Of a stretch of DNA of 64,000 nt, positions 24,304-32,557 are shown one piece after another. Both the position numbers and the translations under genes were made by a program. Location of the stretch: NCBI GenBank assembly GCA_965205845.1, contig CBDBIG010000001.1:1-64000 (forward strand). The letters are read 5' to 3'. Positions within the stretch are counted from its first letter, which is position 1, and every line of letters starts with the position of its first letter. The notes beneath the pieces are model-generated. The model did no database searches. It had not been told where the DNA came from and saw only the letters and a program-made list of their open reading frames with translations. Source of the stretch: CBDBIG01 sp965205845 [NCBI: bacterium]. GTDB taxonomy: Bacteria > SAR324.

Positions 24304-25956
24304 TTAGCCCGAGGGGTTTTGTTGGAGCCATGCCTTCACGTAGTCGCGGTCATCAAAAGGGCGGGACACACCATTTATTTCTTGGGTGCTCTCATGGCCT
24401 TTTCCTGCAATCACCACCACATCACCCGCTTGTGCCTTGGTAAGGACCCAGGCAATGGCTTCTTCACGCAGGGGCAGTTGTGTGGCAGTTTGAGGCCTTT
24501 GCATGCCCGCGCGAATGGCGTTTAAAATCGCAACGGGATTTTCGCCGCGGGGATTGTCGCTGGTAAGTACCACTCGGTCTGCGAGTTGTTCTGCAATGGT
24601 GCCCATTTGAGGGCGTTTTTGGGGATCGCGCTCGCCGCCGCAACCAAACACCACCCATAATTTGCCTCTGCCACGGCTTTTACCAGTGCCTTTGGGGTTG
24701 GCAAGGGGTGGCTTGAAGTCGCCCGACATTTGCACCATGCTGCGCGCAGCCAGCAAAATGCACTGCAAAGCATGGGGGGTGTGCGCATAATCGACCAGCA
24801 CGCGAAAAGGTGCTTGGCAAGCCACGTTTTCCATGCGACCCGGGGCACTGGTACAATGCTGGGTTAGGGGTGCTATCTGTGCGAGGCTATGTCCAGTAGC
24901 CAACAGCAAACTAAGGGTACACAGCATGTTGCTCACGTTATGCTGTCCAGCCAGTGGAAGTTGAAATGGCTGGGTTTGCTGCTGGGATTGCGAGCCCTTT
25001 TTGCCTCGAATAAGACGCAATTTCCCTTGCCAGCATGTGCCTCCCTTGGCAGGGCCAGAGTGCTGGGCCGTGAGCACCATGTGGGCATCAGCCAACCAAG
25101 GGGCTTGCAAACTGGCGTGCTGACTTGCAAAAGCGAATAAAGGTGCGGGTTTTGAACAATCGCACCAAGCCTGCCAAATGTGCTTGGCATGGCCATCGTC
25201 TGCATTCACCACCCAGGCCTGGGGACTATGCTGGGTGAACAACAGCAATTTATGGGCAAAGTAACGCTCCATATTTTGATGGAGGTCAAGATGCTCAGGG
25301 CTAAGGTTGGTAAAAGCCGCCGCACGCAGGGTAATGCCACTTAAACGCTGCTGTACCAAGCCAATCGAACTGGCTTCAATGGCTGCCCAGACCACTTGCT
25401 GTTGAAGCATGGCTGCCAAAAAGGCGTGGATCTCGCAAGGTTCGGGGGTGGTGAGTGCGCTGCCTTTGAACACATTGCCCCCTGCAAAACCAAGGGTGCC
25501 TAAGGTGGCATTGGCGGTGTGCTGGGCTGTGAGCAGTTGGGAGAGCATGTGCACGCAGCTGGTTTTGCCATTGGTCCCTGTAACCGCCAACACCTTCATT
25601 TTTTGAGAGGGTGCGTTATGCAGTTGGTTGGCCAGTTTTCCCAAGGCTTGACGGCTGGTGGTGGTTAAAAAAATACCCTGGAGCTTGACCTGGCCTGGCT
25701 TTTTTGCCTGTTGCTTGGCTTTTTCACAAAGGCGCTGAAAGCAGTTGGCATCTTGCACAAAAAGCGCATTTGCACCACGCTGCCACGCATCCATCACATA
25801 AGCGTGGCCATCGGTTTGTTGCCCTTTAAGGGCATAAAACCCCGCACCAGCGGTCACTTTGCGTGTATCGACACACAAGTGTGTGCAGTCACGGTTGGCG
25901 TCACCTAACCAGAATTGCTTTATGTTTGGCAGTTGGCAAATGGCGTGTAGTTTCAT
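24304..25956 (-). CDS. murE: UDP-N-acetylmuramoyl-tripeptide synthetase (meso-DAP adding)
   Basis: Adds the third residue to the UDP-MurNAc-dipeptide in the cytoplasm. The ATP loop is VTGTNGKTSCVHML near residue 102. Other Mur ligase signatures are EASSIGLVQQRL, FTNLSPEHLDLHQNMERYF and VDYAHTPHALQ. DNPRGENP near residue 467 is the motif that selects meso-diaminopimelate over lysine, so the wall is probably of the DAP type. The C-terminal part is interrupted by a Lys/Arg/Gly-rich insertion (ANPKGTGKSRGRGK) before VVFGCGGERDPQKRPQMG. I chose the ATG at 25956 (550 residues), because the earlier start adds residues not seen in the family. murF and mraY are not in the window. Confidence 0.94.
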   Translation of the reverse strand: MKLHAICQLPNIKQFWLGDANRDCTHLCVDTRKVTAGAGFYALKGQQTDGHAYVMDAWQRGANALFVQDANCFQRLCEKAKQQAKKPGQVKLQGIFLTTTSRQALGKLANQLHNAPSQKMKVLAVTGTNGKTSCVHMLSQLLTAQHTANATLGTLGFAGGNVFKGSALTTPEPCEIHAFLAAMLQQQVVWAAIEASSIGLVQQRLSGITLRAAAFTNLSPEHLDLHQNMERYFAHKLLLFTQHSPQAWVVNADDGHAKHIWQAWCDCSKPAPLFAFASQHASLQAPWLADAHMVLTAQHSGPAKGGTCWQGKLRLIRGKKGSQSQQQTQPFQLPLAGQHNVSNMLCTLSLLLATGHSLAQIAPLTQHCTSAPGRMENVACQAPFRVLVDYAHTPHALQCILLAARSMVQMSGDFKPPLANPKGTGKSRGRGKLWVVFGCGGERDPQKRPQMGTIAEQLADRVVLTSDNPRGENPVAILNAIRAGMQRPQTATQLPLREEAIAWVLTKAQAGDVVVIAGKGHESTQEINGVSRPFDDRDYVKAWLQQNPSG

Positions 25957-26187
25957 AGAATTTGGCTTATCTTGCAAAAAATAACGCGTTAGGATCCCTG
26001 GGTTCTTTGAGCATAACCTAAACGTTGTTTGCATCGCATCAAAGAGATGGTCTCCCCGAGCCCCTCATGCCAGGCTTTGGTGGCTCCCTGTCAATCTACC
26101 GCTTGACAAGCGTGGGCAATGGTTTTTATTCTGGCTCTCGGGTGTCGTGTTGGGGATTGTCTTATGAACCCAAATAGATATCTTGAT

Positions 26188-26259
26188 TGGGGCGTGGCCA
26201 AGTGGTAAGGCATCGGGTTTTGATCCCGACATGCGCAGGTTCGATCCCTGCCGCCCCAG
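26188..26259 (+). tRNA. tRNA-Gln (anticodon TTG)
   Basis: A 72-base cloverleaf: TGGGGCG pairs with CGCCCCA, the anticodon stem TCGGG/CCCGA encloses TTTTGAT, and the T arm is GCAGG-TTCGATC-CCTGC. The anticodon TTG reads CAA. CCA is not encoded. Confidence 0.96.
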
Positions 26260-26462
26260 CGTTTTACGCTCAGAAAAATCCCTGCCCCGTTTGCTTTTAT
26301 GCAAAAGGTCCTCTTTCGTGCAGATGAAGGTGCTTATCCGTCCACCTTTGCCCTTTTATTTTTGGCAATGAATGTGTGCGTTAAGAACCCGTGTGTGTTG
26401 AGGTTCGCCGCGTTTGCCCAGGCGTGTGTCCCGATAGTTTTGCATAGCAATGCCCTTGGCTC

Positions 26463-27041
26463 TTAAAAATGCGTCTCCAGAAATTTTTTAAACTGTGCTA
26501 GGGCAAGGGTGCGCATCGAATGGTGTTGTTTTTGCGAGGCTTGCATTTGGGCAAAGGTCTTTGCTGGTCCCTTTCCACTTTGGTTTAAGGGGGCAAAAAT
26601 GGCATCCCAACCAAAGCCTTGTCGGCCGCGCGGCAAAACGATTTGCCCTTGTACGCATCCTTGAAAGATCTCCAAAGTTTGGCCATTGTAGTACCCCAGC
26701 GTGCAACACGCCTCGGCCTTGGTGTTTTGAAAGGGCCCAAGGGCACGCACCATCCCTACCAAGCCCATGTGTTGCTCAAAAAACTTGATCAATGGGCCAG
26801 GCAATGCGCCCCAGGCCTCAAAACGCAAAGCACTGTCTTCAACCAGCACGGGTCGTTTTAGGACCGCATAAGCGGCCTTTGCCTTGCCTTTGACAATGCT
26901 TGGTATATCCACGCTTTGTATTTCGGGTAAATCAACCTTAACCCCTTCAATGGATATTCCCAAGGGGTTTAAGTAGGTGTTGGCCTCGCGCAGTTTGTGA
27001 GGGTTGGTGGTTACAAAAACCAAAGGCTTGGAACGATGCAT
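26463..27041 (-). CDS. rdgB: dITP/XTP pyrophosphatase (HAM1/RdgB family)
   Basis: Cleans the nucleotide pool by hydrolysing dITP, ITP and XTP. The ATG at 27041 gives 192 residues and the family start VFVTTNPHKLREANTYL. LVEDSALRFEAWGALPGPLIKFF is the catalytic acidic segment, GRQGFGWDAIFAP the substrate loop, and the SxR-type C-terminal motif appears as QHHSMRTLALAQF. The frame continues upstream to 27311, but those residues do not belong to the family and overlap a dispersed repeat. tRNA-Gln is convergent downstream, and the phage remnant lies upstream. Confidence 0.9.
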   Translation of the reverse strand: MHRSKPLVFVTTNPHKLREANTYLNPLGISIEGVKVDLPEIQSVDIPSIVKGKAKAAYAVLKRPVLVEDSALRFEAWGALPGPLIKFFEQHMGLVGMVRALGPFQNTKAEACCTLGYYNGQTLEIFQGCVQGQIVLPRGRQGFGWDAIFAPLNQSGKGPAKTFAQMQASQKQHHSMRTLALAQFKKFLETHF

Positions 27042-27712
27042 AAGAGCCTTGCAAAGAGGGTGCTTAACAACGGGGGAAATAAAAACCTTTGCAGGTGTGC
27101 CGAGACACATGGTTGTACATTGGCAGAAATGATGGGTTTTTTGTGGTTTTTTGCGGTTTCCACTATCCCCGTCCCCATGCTTTGCGCCTCGTAATTTAGC
27201 GGGTTTTAAGTGGGTAATCGCGGTTTGCGGGTCGCGGATTTGCAAGCAAAGGGGAGATTGCAGCCTACCAAAAGCCCATCTGCAAGGCTCACAAGGCCAA
27301 GATTGTATCACGCAAAAAGCCTACCGCAGGGTGCATTTTTCAAACTAACCACTCTAAAGGGAGTGTGTTTCGCGGGCCTCGAAACGGCGCACGCCCAACC
27401 CTTGCTGGCATCCATAAATGGCGGCGGTCAAGGGGCAACAACCCCCTCGCCAAGCGGAGAAAATTACATGTAAAAAGCCATTCCCATAGATAATTTTCGC
27501 GCCTTGGAAAACGTTGCCTAGGAAACCGCACCGCATATCGCAAAGACCTTTGGAGCGATTGCATCACGATTGGGCGGGCCGTTTTGTTGTTGTGCGACTT
27601 TGCCCGCCCGTGGCGAGCGCTGTTTTTCATCAAGCCGCTGCCCTCACTTTGTCCCTGTAAGAAGAAAATCGGGCAGGGGCCTTAAAAGATACGGGGCCCT
27701 CTTGCAGGCTTT
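27042..27712. other. Intergenic region bordering the phage remnant
   Basis: About 670 bases upstream of rdgB. Near 27167 it carries GTCCCCATGCTTTGCGCC, the complement of the GCAAAGCATGGG element seen at 13557 and 59600. A hairpin-capable pair GGGCGGG ... CCCGCCC lies at about 27573-27609. No gene is recognisable. Confidence 0.4.
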
Positions 27713-28189
27713 TTAGAAGCCTCTGGCGGTGGGATATCCCCAGGTGGCCACCGCTTGGGCCGCGCGCCAAAGTTCATCGCCCTGGGCGTGGTGGGCAAAC
27801 TCGTCAACCACCAACTTGCCGCCACGACCACGCAAGGCACGCGGGTTGCTGCTTAAAGCATGAATGCGTTTGCCGTTCGCAAATTCAATCGCCAGCACCT
27901 TAATGCCTTTATCCTCGTCCAACGCAATCTCACCCAAGTCTTTGGCTACGACCTGAAACACACTCGCCCAGTGGGCGCAGTAAAGCATGTATTCTTTGGC
28001 CGTGGCTTGATCGGCGCTGGTAAACCACACATCGCAGCCCCCCTGCTTGGCGGCATCGCGCACATCCTCAAAGGCCTGCACGTAGGTTGCGCCAATCCGC
28101 CGCGACTTCTCCCAGATTTTCAAGCGGCTTTCATCGTTTAGCCACCTCACCTGATAGGGTAAAAGATGGGTGTTTAAAGGGCTTTGCAT
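27713..28189 (-). pseudogene. Mu gp28-like large terminase, N-terminal third only
   Basis: Residues 1-150 match the ATPase part of Mu-like terminases: LPYQVRWLNDESRLKIWEKS, RRIGATYVQAFEDVRDA as the adenine/Walker A-like region, VWFTSADQATAKEYM and LSSNPRALRGRGGKLVVDEF containing the Walker B. Full proteins are around 500 residues. This one ends abruptly after AVATWGYP with an unrelated TARGF and a stop, so the nuclease domain has been lost. It starts eight bases after the stop of the gp27 remnant, the normal Mu order. Confidence 0.85.
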
Positions 28190-28196
28190 CGTGATT

Positions 28197-28704
28197 TTAA
28201 ATCCCTTTCAAAAGTGTTTCTACCGAGGCAATCACTTGAGGAGATAGCCCACGGCGGGGCCCTTCTTTTTTTATTTTATCGCGAGTCTCTGTGATGGCGA
28301 CCTTGTATGCTTTTTCAAGGGGCATCCGTATCGGATTTGCCGGCACTGGCGAGATCGCGCAAGGTGCGAGCGAACAGGGCCATCACCCCAGGGTCTTCTG
28401 CTTTCTTCTCCCAGTCCCCGGAAATCATCATGCGCAAAAGGGCGGCATGGGTCAGCTCTAAAAGCAGGGGGCCTTGGCGGTTGTCCTTACCCTCACCATA
28501 GCGCTCGACCAACACTTCAGCCAAAGCACGGCTTTCACTATAAACGCGCACCAAAGGGGCCTCATGCACTTTAGGGTTATAGTTTTGTGCCATCTGCTCA
28601 ATATCGGCGGCACTGAAGGTTTGTGCTTTGCCACGCATCGGCTGATGCGTCCCTGGGCGAAAAATAGCGAAGGGCGCATACGTTTCTTGGATGTTTTGTT
28701 TCAT
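28197..28704 (-). pseudogene. Fusion of an I-type prohead protein N-terminus with a gp27-like (DUF3486) C-terminus, frameshifted
   Basis: The first 55 residues (FAIFRPGTHQPMRGKAQTF, YNPKVHEAPLVR) match the start of Mu-like I/prohead protease proteins. After RVYS the sequence switches to the C-terminal half of a DUF3486 small-terminase-like protein (DNRQGPLLLELTHAALLRMM, LARTL-type helices). At about 28315 the frame breaks at GCCCCTTGA; one base back it continues LEKAYKVAITETRDKIKKEG and LSPQVIASVETLLKGI to a stop at 28197. The fusion point marks a deletion join. Confidence 0.75.
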
Positions 28705-28861
28705 ACCACCATGATGAGGCACAACGGACATAAAAAAAAGGTTGCGTTAGGGCGCACCTTCGGTGGGGTAAAAATGGAGGTTGTCGGCACATGATGGGGC
28801 GCAACGGGCATCAAAAAGGCCCGCGCTCGGGCACACCCTTTGCCCAGATAAGGCATACTTC

Positions 28862-28898
28862 GTTCGAGGTCGGTTCGAATGGGTTCGATTCCGTTCGA
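28862..28898. promoter_or_regulatory. Four GTTCGA elements at 10-11 bp spacing (cluster 1)
   Basis: GTTCGA occurs at 28862, 28873, 28883 and 28893, in one orientation and one helical turn apart, followed by TAAAACGAAGGG. A similar cluster lies at 32918-32953. Such phasing puts all sites on one face of the helix, as expected for a cooperatively bound protein. No known Mu regulator site is recognised. Confidence 0.5.
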
Positions 28899-28957
28899 TA
28901 AAACGAAGGGATAGCCCGTGGTATAGGAAGGGGGATTAAACGGGCTTATTGGGCGTT

Positions 28958-29480
28958 TTAGCGCGTTGTTTTTAAGGCCGCTTTGAGATAACTTGCCAAA
29001 ATGCGCCGTAATGCGCCCTCATCCTCACGGCCGATGCCAAGGAAGGGGCGCTTAGGAATGACGGCTTTTTTGGCAAAAATCACCCCCGATAGGGTGGGAA
29101 TGGCCAGTGCCTTGGCCCTTTTGGGGCGAATGATTGCCCCGAACTGGTGCGCAGCTGCATATTTTTTATTGCTTCCAACGCCAAGGGTGTCCTTGCCAAG
29201 CACCTGCCAGGCTAACGTTGCTTTAAGCCCTTTGGGAGGGATTTTCGACCAGCATCCGGGGGTTGCGCTTGCGCTTGCGCGTTAGGGCACTAAGGGGCGT
29301 CCAAGGTGTGCCCTCTGGCGACTGTTGGCGGACAAAACGCTGGCGGGTATGATGCAAAAGGGCTTCGCCAAAATCTTCCAGCAGGGGCTGGGGGTCTGCG
29401 CCAAGCTGCTCCAAACGCGCAAAACCCTGGCGCACTTTGCGTAATTCGCGGTCATCGTAGTTTATCTCAACCCTGGCCAT
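28958..29480 (-). pseudogene. Mu G-like virion morphogenesis protein, frameshifted
   Basis: The first frame (from 29480) reads ARVEINYDDRELRKVRQGF, then GTPWTPLSALTRKRK and NPRMLVENPSQR before a stop. The next frame continues LKATLAWQVLGKDTLGVGS, KYAAAHQFGAIIRPKRAK and RPFLGIGREDEGALRRIL to the end. Together they form a complete phage virion morphogenesis protein of about 170 residues with one frameshift near 29235. VGS-N-YAAAHQFG is the most typical family motif. It follows the F remnant, as in Mu. Confidence 0.8.
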
Positions 29481-29602
29481 CTTTTTTTGCTTGCCTTTGG
29501 TTTAAATCGTGCTAGGGTATAGGTAGCTGGCTTGGCTGGTCCGCAGCACCTTTAGCCGAACGAGCTGTCCACGTGGAGCCGTGTCGCGTGTGATATCCTT
29601 TT

Positions 29603-30179
29603 CTACCTTTTGTAGATCAACCTTCCTGCCCGACGCTTTTGTAATGCTTTGAGGTTGTCCACCCCGTGAGGATGCCCTTGTGGGCATTGGCCACGAACAA
29701 AATGCCCTTGCGCCCAAACATCCCCTCTTTAAAAGCCTTGATGTAGCGCAGGCGTAGGGCGATGCGCCCCGTGGTTTTGCTCTTTTCGAAAGCCAGCCAA
29801 ACCTCGTAGGGGTCTTCGAGCACCTCGGGGAGCAGGGGTAAAAAACGCCCCCTTTCGAGGTCGCTTGTGGCCAAATGTTCACCCAGCGCCTCGGCATTCA
29901 CCAGCACATCATGCCTAAAATCCCCTTGCTTTAGGGTAAACACCTTTTCTTGCGCTCCTAAAGCCCTTTTTAAGGTGGCCTTAAGCGAGGCTGCATCGTG
30001 GACGCGCGTTGCAAAGGCTTTTTTGCTCTAGTGCCAGCCATACGTGCTATTTTGCGTCCCTCTGCCTCGTTCACAAAGCGACTAATCTCTGCCCGCTCAA
30101 CGTCCAAAAAATAGCCACCGCGTCCCATGTCCCAATCTCTTGGCAGCAGTTGCGCATCCAGTGGGTTATCTGGCGCATC
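29603..30179 (-). pseudogene. Mu F-like minor head protein, C-terminal part with PBECR2-type domain, frameshifted
   Basis: The remnant opens in mid-protein (DNPLDAQLLPRDWDMGRGGY, SRFVNEAEGRKIARMAG), shifts frame near 30030, and continues KKAFATRVHDAASLKATLKR. It then shows the phage-encoded PBECR2-like nuclease-fold domain: FLPLLPEVLEDPYEVWLAFE, KTTGRIALRLRYIKAFK and GILFVANAHKGILTGWT. A further shift near 29640 would give the normal ending RLIYKR. The N-terminal head-assembly part is missing. The 11-bp repeat array begins just upstream of the surviving part. Confidence 0.75.
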
Positions 30180-30207
30180 TCAAAACGTGGTTCAGGCGTT
30201 GGCATCC

Positions 30208-30291
30208 GTTGGCAAAGTGTTGGCAAAGTGTTGGCAAAGTGTTGGCAAAGTGTTGGCAAAGTGTTGGCAAAGTGTTGGCAAAGTGTTGGCA
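30208..30291. repeat. 11-bp tandem array GTTGGCAAAGT, seven full units
   Basis: Units begin at 30208 and every 11 bases to 30274; a partial unit follows, and a diverged one (GTTGGCATCC) precedes at 30198. Units are identical. Because 11 is not a multiple of three, three units make an 11-residue peptide repeat in every frame, which explains long spurious frames here. The array sits at the broken edge of the F remnant. Confidence 0.95.
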
Positions 30292-30514
30292 CGGCGCAAG
30301 GTGTGCACTGCAAGCAGGTTCACCGCTTCGAAAAAATAGGAGCGAGACCCCTAAGGGCAAACAAGGTGGCGTTATTTTTTTGGCCTGAAGTGCGCTCAGG
30401 GTAGTCGCGTGCCTTGTCCGCGCGGCGTGTTGCACCGCTAATTTTGCGCTGCCAGCCAAGGCGTTGGCGGGACATTTTTTGGTAGGTTTTTTGCGCTGCG
30501 CACCCCGGAGTTGC

Positions 30515-30634
30515 TTACCCAGCCCGCGGTATTGGGCATCGCCGAAAGCCCATTTTGCTCGATTGGGCGTGCAGGGCCGCGTATTTTTTATTGCGGTAGG
30601 CTTGCTCGTTGGGTGCATAGGATTTGGTTTTCAT
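30515..30634 (-). CDS. Small phage-type ORF (39 aa), possibly frameshifted
   Basis: Starts MKTKSYAPNEQAYRNKKYAA and overlaps the previous frame's stop (ATGA), so it belongs to a tightly packed run. It ends after 39 residues. In a neighbouring frame basic coding-like sequence goes on (GDAQYRGLGKQLRGAQRKK), so the gene may originally have been longer. The family is unknown. Confidence 0.4.
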   Translation of the reverse strand: MKTKSYAPNEQAYRNKKYAALHAQSSKMGFRRCPIPRAG

Positions 30635-30738
30635 GGGCCCTCCTCGCACATTTCCAACATGCCGTAGGCAGCGAACCCACCCATAAAAAACCCAAATCCG
30701 CTCACTACGGCGTCGCAAAGCGTTTGCAAAAAACTCAT
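30631..30738 (-). CDS. Very small membrane peptide (35 aa)
   Basis: The frame MSFLQTLCDAVVSGFGFFMG continues GFAAYGMLEMCEEGP. The middle 20 residues are hydrophobic and glycine-rich, enough for one membrane span. GAGGTGG precedes the ATG. Start and stop overlap the neighbouring small frames by four bases on each side, which is characteristic of real phage operons. It could be a holin-like or superinfection peptide; function is unknown. It is too short for ordinary gene finders. Confidence 0.45.
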   Translation of the reverse strand: MSFLQTLCDAVVSGFGFFMGGFAAYGMLEMCEEGP

Positions 30739-30911
30739 AGCGCCACCTCATGCGCAAGGGTCGCTTTTTTTATCCGGATGCTTTGGGGGTGGTTTGGAGC
30801 CACAGCAAAGACTTCGCCCGCGCTTTTGATGCAAACCCCCGCAACTTGGATTGCCATTTGTGGGGAGCGGAGCATCGCCTCCTTGTCGCCCCCTTTGTTA
30901 GTGATGCTCAT
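30735..30911 (-). CDS. Small phage-type ORF (58 aa)
   Basis: Reads MSITNKGGDKEAMLRSPQMA, then IQVAGVCIKSAGEVFAV and ends ATLAHEVAL. It overlaps the 35-residue frame by ATGA. No family is recognised. It is the first of three linked small frames downstream of the replication-like gene on the minus strand. Confidence 0.4.
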   Translation of the reverse strand: MSITNKGGDKEAMLRSPQMAIQVAGVCIKSAGEVFAVAPNHPQSIRIKKATLAHEVAL

Positions 30912-31008
30912 CTAAGAACTTGCCTTGCCCTTTAACCGTTGCGAGACTTTCAAAGTCTTCGCTCAACAAAAAAACCTTGCCATAGTCTTTTTCGTGCCCG
31001 TGGTAGGG

Positions 31009-31325
31009 CTAAGTCGAGGTAGAAGGGGGGGTTTTTGTTGAATCGTAGCGGTTGAGCACGTCTTGACCAAGGTTTGCACTCAAGATGCGCACCCTGGCAT
31101 CGTACTTGTTGGCCTTGACTTGCTCGGCTGGCGCGTAAAAAACTGCGCTGCTGGCTGGGCGGTGGCCTGGGTGATGGGGCTGGCTGCGTAACTTTGTGCA
31201 AACACCGCATCAAATCGCCCGTCACAAAGTGCAGGGTCAACCCTGTCTGCATGCATCACCGCCTTTTTATCTTCAACATCTCGTGGGTCAAATTGATTTA
31301 AAAAAGGTTGCAGGGTGCTTGACAT
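31009..31325 (-). pseudogene. Unknown phage-type protein, frameshifted in a T6 run
   Basis: From the ATG at 31325 (inside the end of the replication-like gene) the frame reads SSTLQPFLNQFDPRDVEDKK and DRVDPALCDGRFDAVFAQSY. At a run of six Ts near 31140 the sensible frame shifts to APAEQVKANKYDARVRILSA, then NLGQDVLNRYDSTK, ending at 31009. About 105 residues if repaired. No family is recognised. Confidence 0.5.
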
Positions 31326-32169
31326 AATTCAACTCTCTGTCATACAGCCCAGCATCGAATACACCTTGCTCCAATATTTCCAACACGTTCTTAAGGGTGT
31401 ATATTTTGTGTTCGCCTTGCTTTACGCGCTTTTTGTCTTGTGCCTTAAACCAATTCAATTTGGTGTCAAATGCCTTGCGTGCCATAAGCCTGCCTTCTTT
31501 GCGTGGGTAGCCTTGGTATTTTTTTAGCAATGGCAACCCCAACGCCAGGGCATGCGCTTTGGCTTGCCCATCTTCTTTGCGTGGGGGATCAGCGTTGCCA
31601 AAATAAAACAGCACGAAGGCTGATTCTCGGATATCCTCTATCATGTGCTGCTGCGTCTTCTTGGCGGGCTTACTTGGGGGTATTGCTGGCTGCTGTCCTT
31701 TTGCTGACCGCTGTTCGCCTCGGGGTTTCGGGGCTGCTTTTTTTCTTACCACCGGTTCGCGTTCCTCCCACAGCGAACAATCTGTAGGGCGCAAGCAATA
31801 CTCACCACGCTTGCAATGACCACACTCACCACGCTTGCAATGACCACACTCACCACGCTTGCAATGACCACACTCACCACGCTTGCAATGACCACGGCTT
31901 AGCCAAAGCATGTTGCGTTTGGCCATGCGCTTTACTACCTGCCCAACCCAACCAGGGCTCCGCTTAATCATCGCGCCCAAAGTCTTGTTGGTAAAAAGGG
32001 CATGGGAACGTCCATGCTCTGTGCATCCCATCACAGCAGCCCATACCCGCATTTCAGTGGGTGTCCAATCCCCCCTTGCTACCCCCTCAAGGGCTTGGTT
32101 ATAGCCTATGGGCAGCACAGCAACATCCCCATTTTGTGCCCCCTTATTTTGTGCAACCGCTTCACGCAT
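31288..32169 (-). CDS. Phage replication-protein-like (winged-helix N-terminus) with internal CGHCKRGE repeats
   Basis: Residues about 35-95 (DWTPTEMRVWAAVMGCTEHG, TLGAMIKRSPGWVGQVVKRM) look like the winged-helix DNA-binding domain of phage replication or helix-turn-helix proteins. Four copies of an eight-residue unit HCKRGECG follow, encoded by a 24-bp tandem repeat, giving an evenly spaced Cys/His string. The rest (FYFGNADPPRKEDGQAKAHA, LMARKAFDTKLNWFKAQD) is helical and unrecognised. A clear AAGGAGG precedes the start by 10 bases. It is the only long intact gene in the remnant. Lambda O protein has the same plan, a DNA-binding N-terminus followed by origin repeats within the gene; similarity of plan is my inference. 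Confidence 0.5.
   Translation of the reverse strand: MREAVAQNKGAQNGDVAVLPIGYNQALEGVARGDWTPTEMRVWAAVMGCTEHGRSHALFTNKTLGAMIKRSPGWVGQVVKRMAKRNMLWLSRGHCKRGECGHCKRGECGHCKRGECGHCKRGEYCLRPTDCSLWEEREPVVRKKAAPKPRGEQRSAKGQQPAIPPSKPAKKTQQHMIEDIRESAFVLFYFGNADPPRKEDGQAKAHALALGLPLLKKYQGYPRKEGRLMARKAFDTKLNWFKAQDKKRVKQGEHKIYTLKNVLEILEQGVFDAGLYDRELNYVKHPATFFKSI
31801..31896. repeat. Four tandem 24-bp repeats inside the replication-like gene
   Basis: Units start at 31801, 31825, 31849 and 31873, each beginning CTCACCACGCTTGCAATGAC; they are identical except for the last base of the array. The period keeps frame. They could be origin iterons, or an in-frame expansion adding Cys/His units. Confidence 0.95.
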
Positions 32170-32256
32170 CCTTTAAAAACCTCCTTTAATGCAAAGTGTC
32201 ATTCCCTTCGTGCTGGCGGCCCATGCCACCCTCGAACAAACTTAACTGCGTCATTG

Positions 32257-32313
32257 CTATCTTAGTGCATTGGCAATGTCTGCCAATTCTTGTGCGCTGT
32301 ACCATTGTTGCAT
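32257..32313 (-). pseudogene. Fragment resembling a Mu-type HTH DNA-binding start
   Basis: An 18-codon frame, MQQWYSAQELADIANALR, resembles the N-terminus of Mu-type repressor/transposase DNA-binding domains (WxSAxELAGL). In another frame GMGRQHEGND follows, compatible with the end of the same domain. Very weak evidence. Confidence 0.25.
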
Positions 32314-32353
32314 GGGGTTTTCACGGCCCTTTCAACTTGCAAAGTGGGTTGCT

Positions 32354-32557
32354 TTATAAACATGCTTTCTCGCGTGCCGCAAGCCTGGCTTTGTTGGCCC
32401 CGCAGTAGGCTTTATGGGAGGCTGCGATTTCTCCCTTTTCAGCCATGGCGGGGCAACCACCGGGTGGCTGGGTTCCCTTTGGGAGGGCTGCCTCCTCAAG
32501 GCAAAAATCTAGGGGGCAATCAAAGCACACAAGGTCGTTCGCGCTGAGATGTTCCAT
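32354..32557 (-). CDS. Small cysteine-rich protein (67 aa)
   Basis: Begins MEHLSANDLVCFDCPLDFCL and has five Cys in all (CFDCPLDFC, GGCPAM, AYC) plus a sixth near the end. AGGAG lies eight bases before the ATG at 32557, a better start than 32635. The Cys spacing could hold a metal. It is the most upstream gene of the minus-strand phage run, where early regulators usually lie; function unknown. Confidence 0.45.
   Translation of the reverse strand: MEHLSANDLVCFDCPLDFCLEEAALPKGTQPPGGCPAMAEKGEIAASHKAYCGANKARLAAREKACL

Larger units (their letters stand above)
27713..32557 (-). mobile_element. Decayed Mu-like prophage remnant
   Basis: Minus-strand genes related to Mu-like phage head proteins are all truncated or frameshifted: the C-terminal part of an F-type minor head protein, a G-type virion morphogenesis protein, the N-terminus of an I-type protein fused to the C-terminus of a gp27-type protein (DUF3486), and the N-terminus of a gp28-type terminase. 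Upstream lie a replication-like gene and several very small frames. Transposase and tail genes are missing. The order F-G-I-27-28 is permuted relative to Mu (27-28-29-F-G-I). Ends of the element are not defined; the limits given are those of recognisable genes. Confidence 0.75.

Noticed and set aside
26065-26304. Minus-strand 79-codon frame containing RQGSNLRMSGSKPDALPLG
   Set aside because: Antisense to tRNA-Gln, again a spurious tRNA-derived frame.
30071-30313. Frames with LPTLCQHFANT repeats
   Set aside because: They come from the 11-bp array, which is open in all frames.
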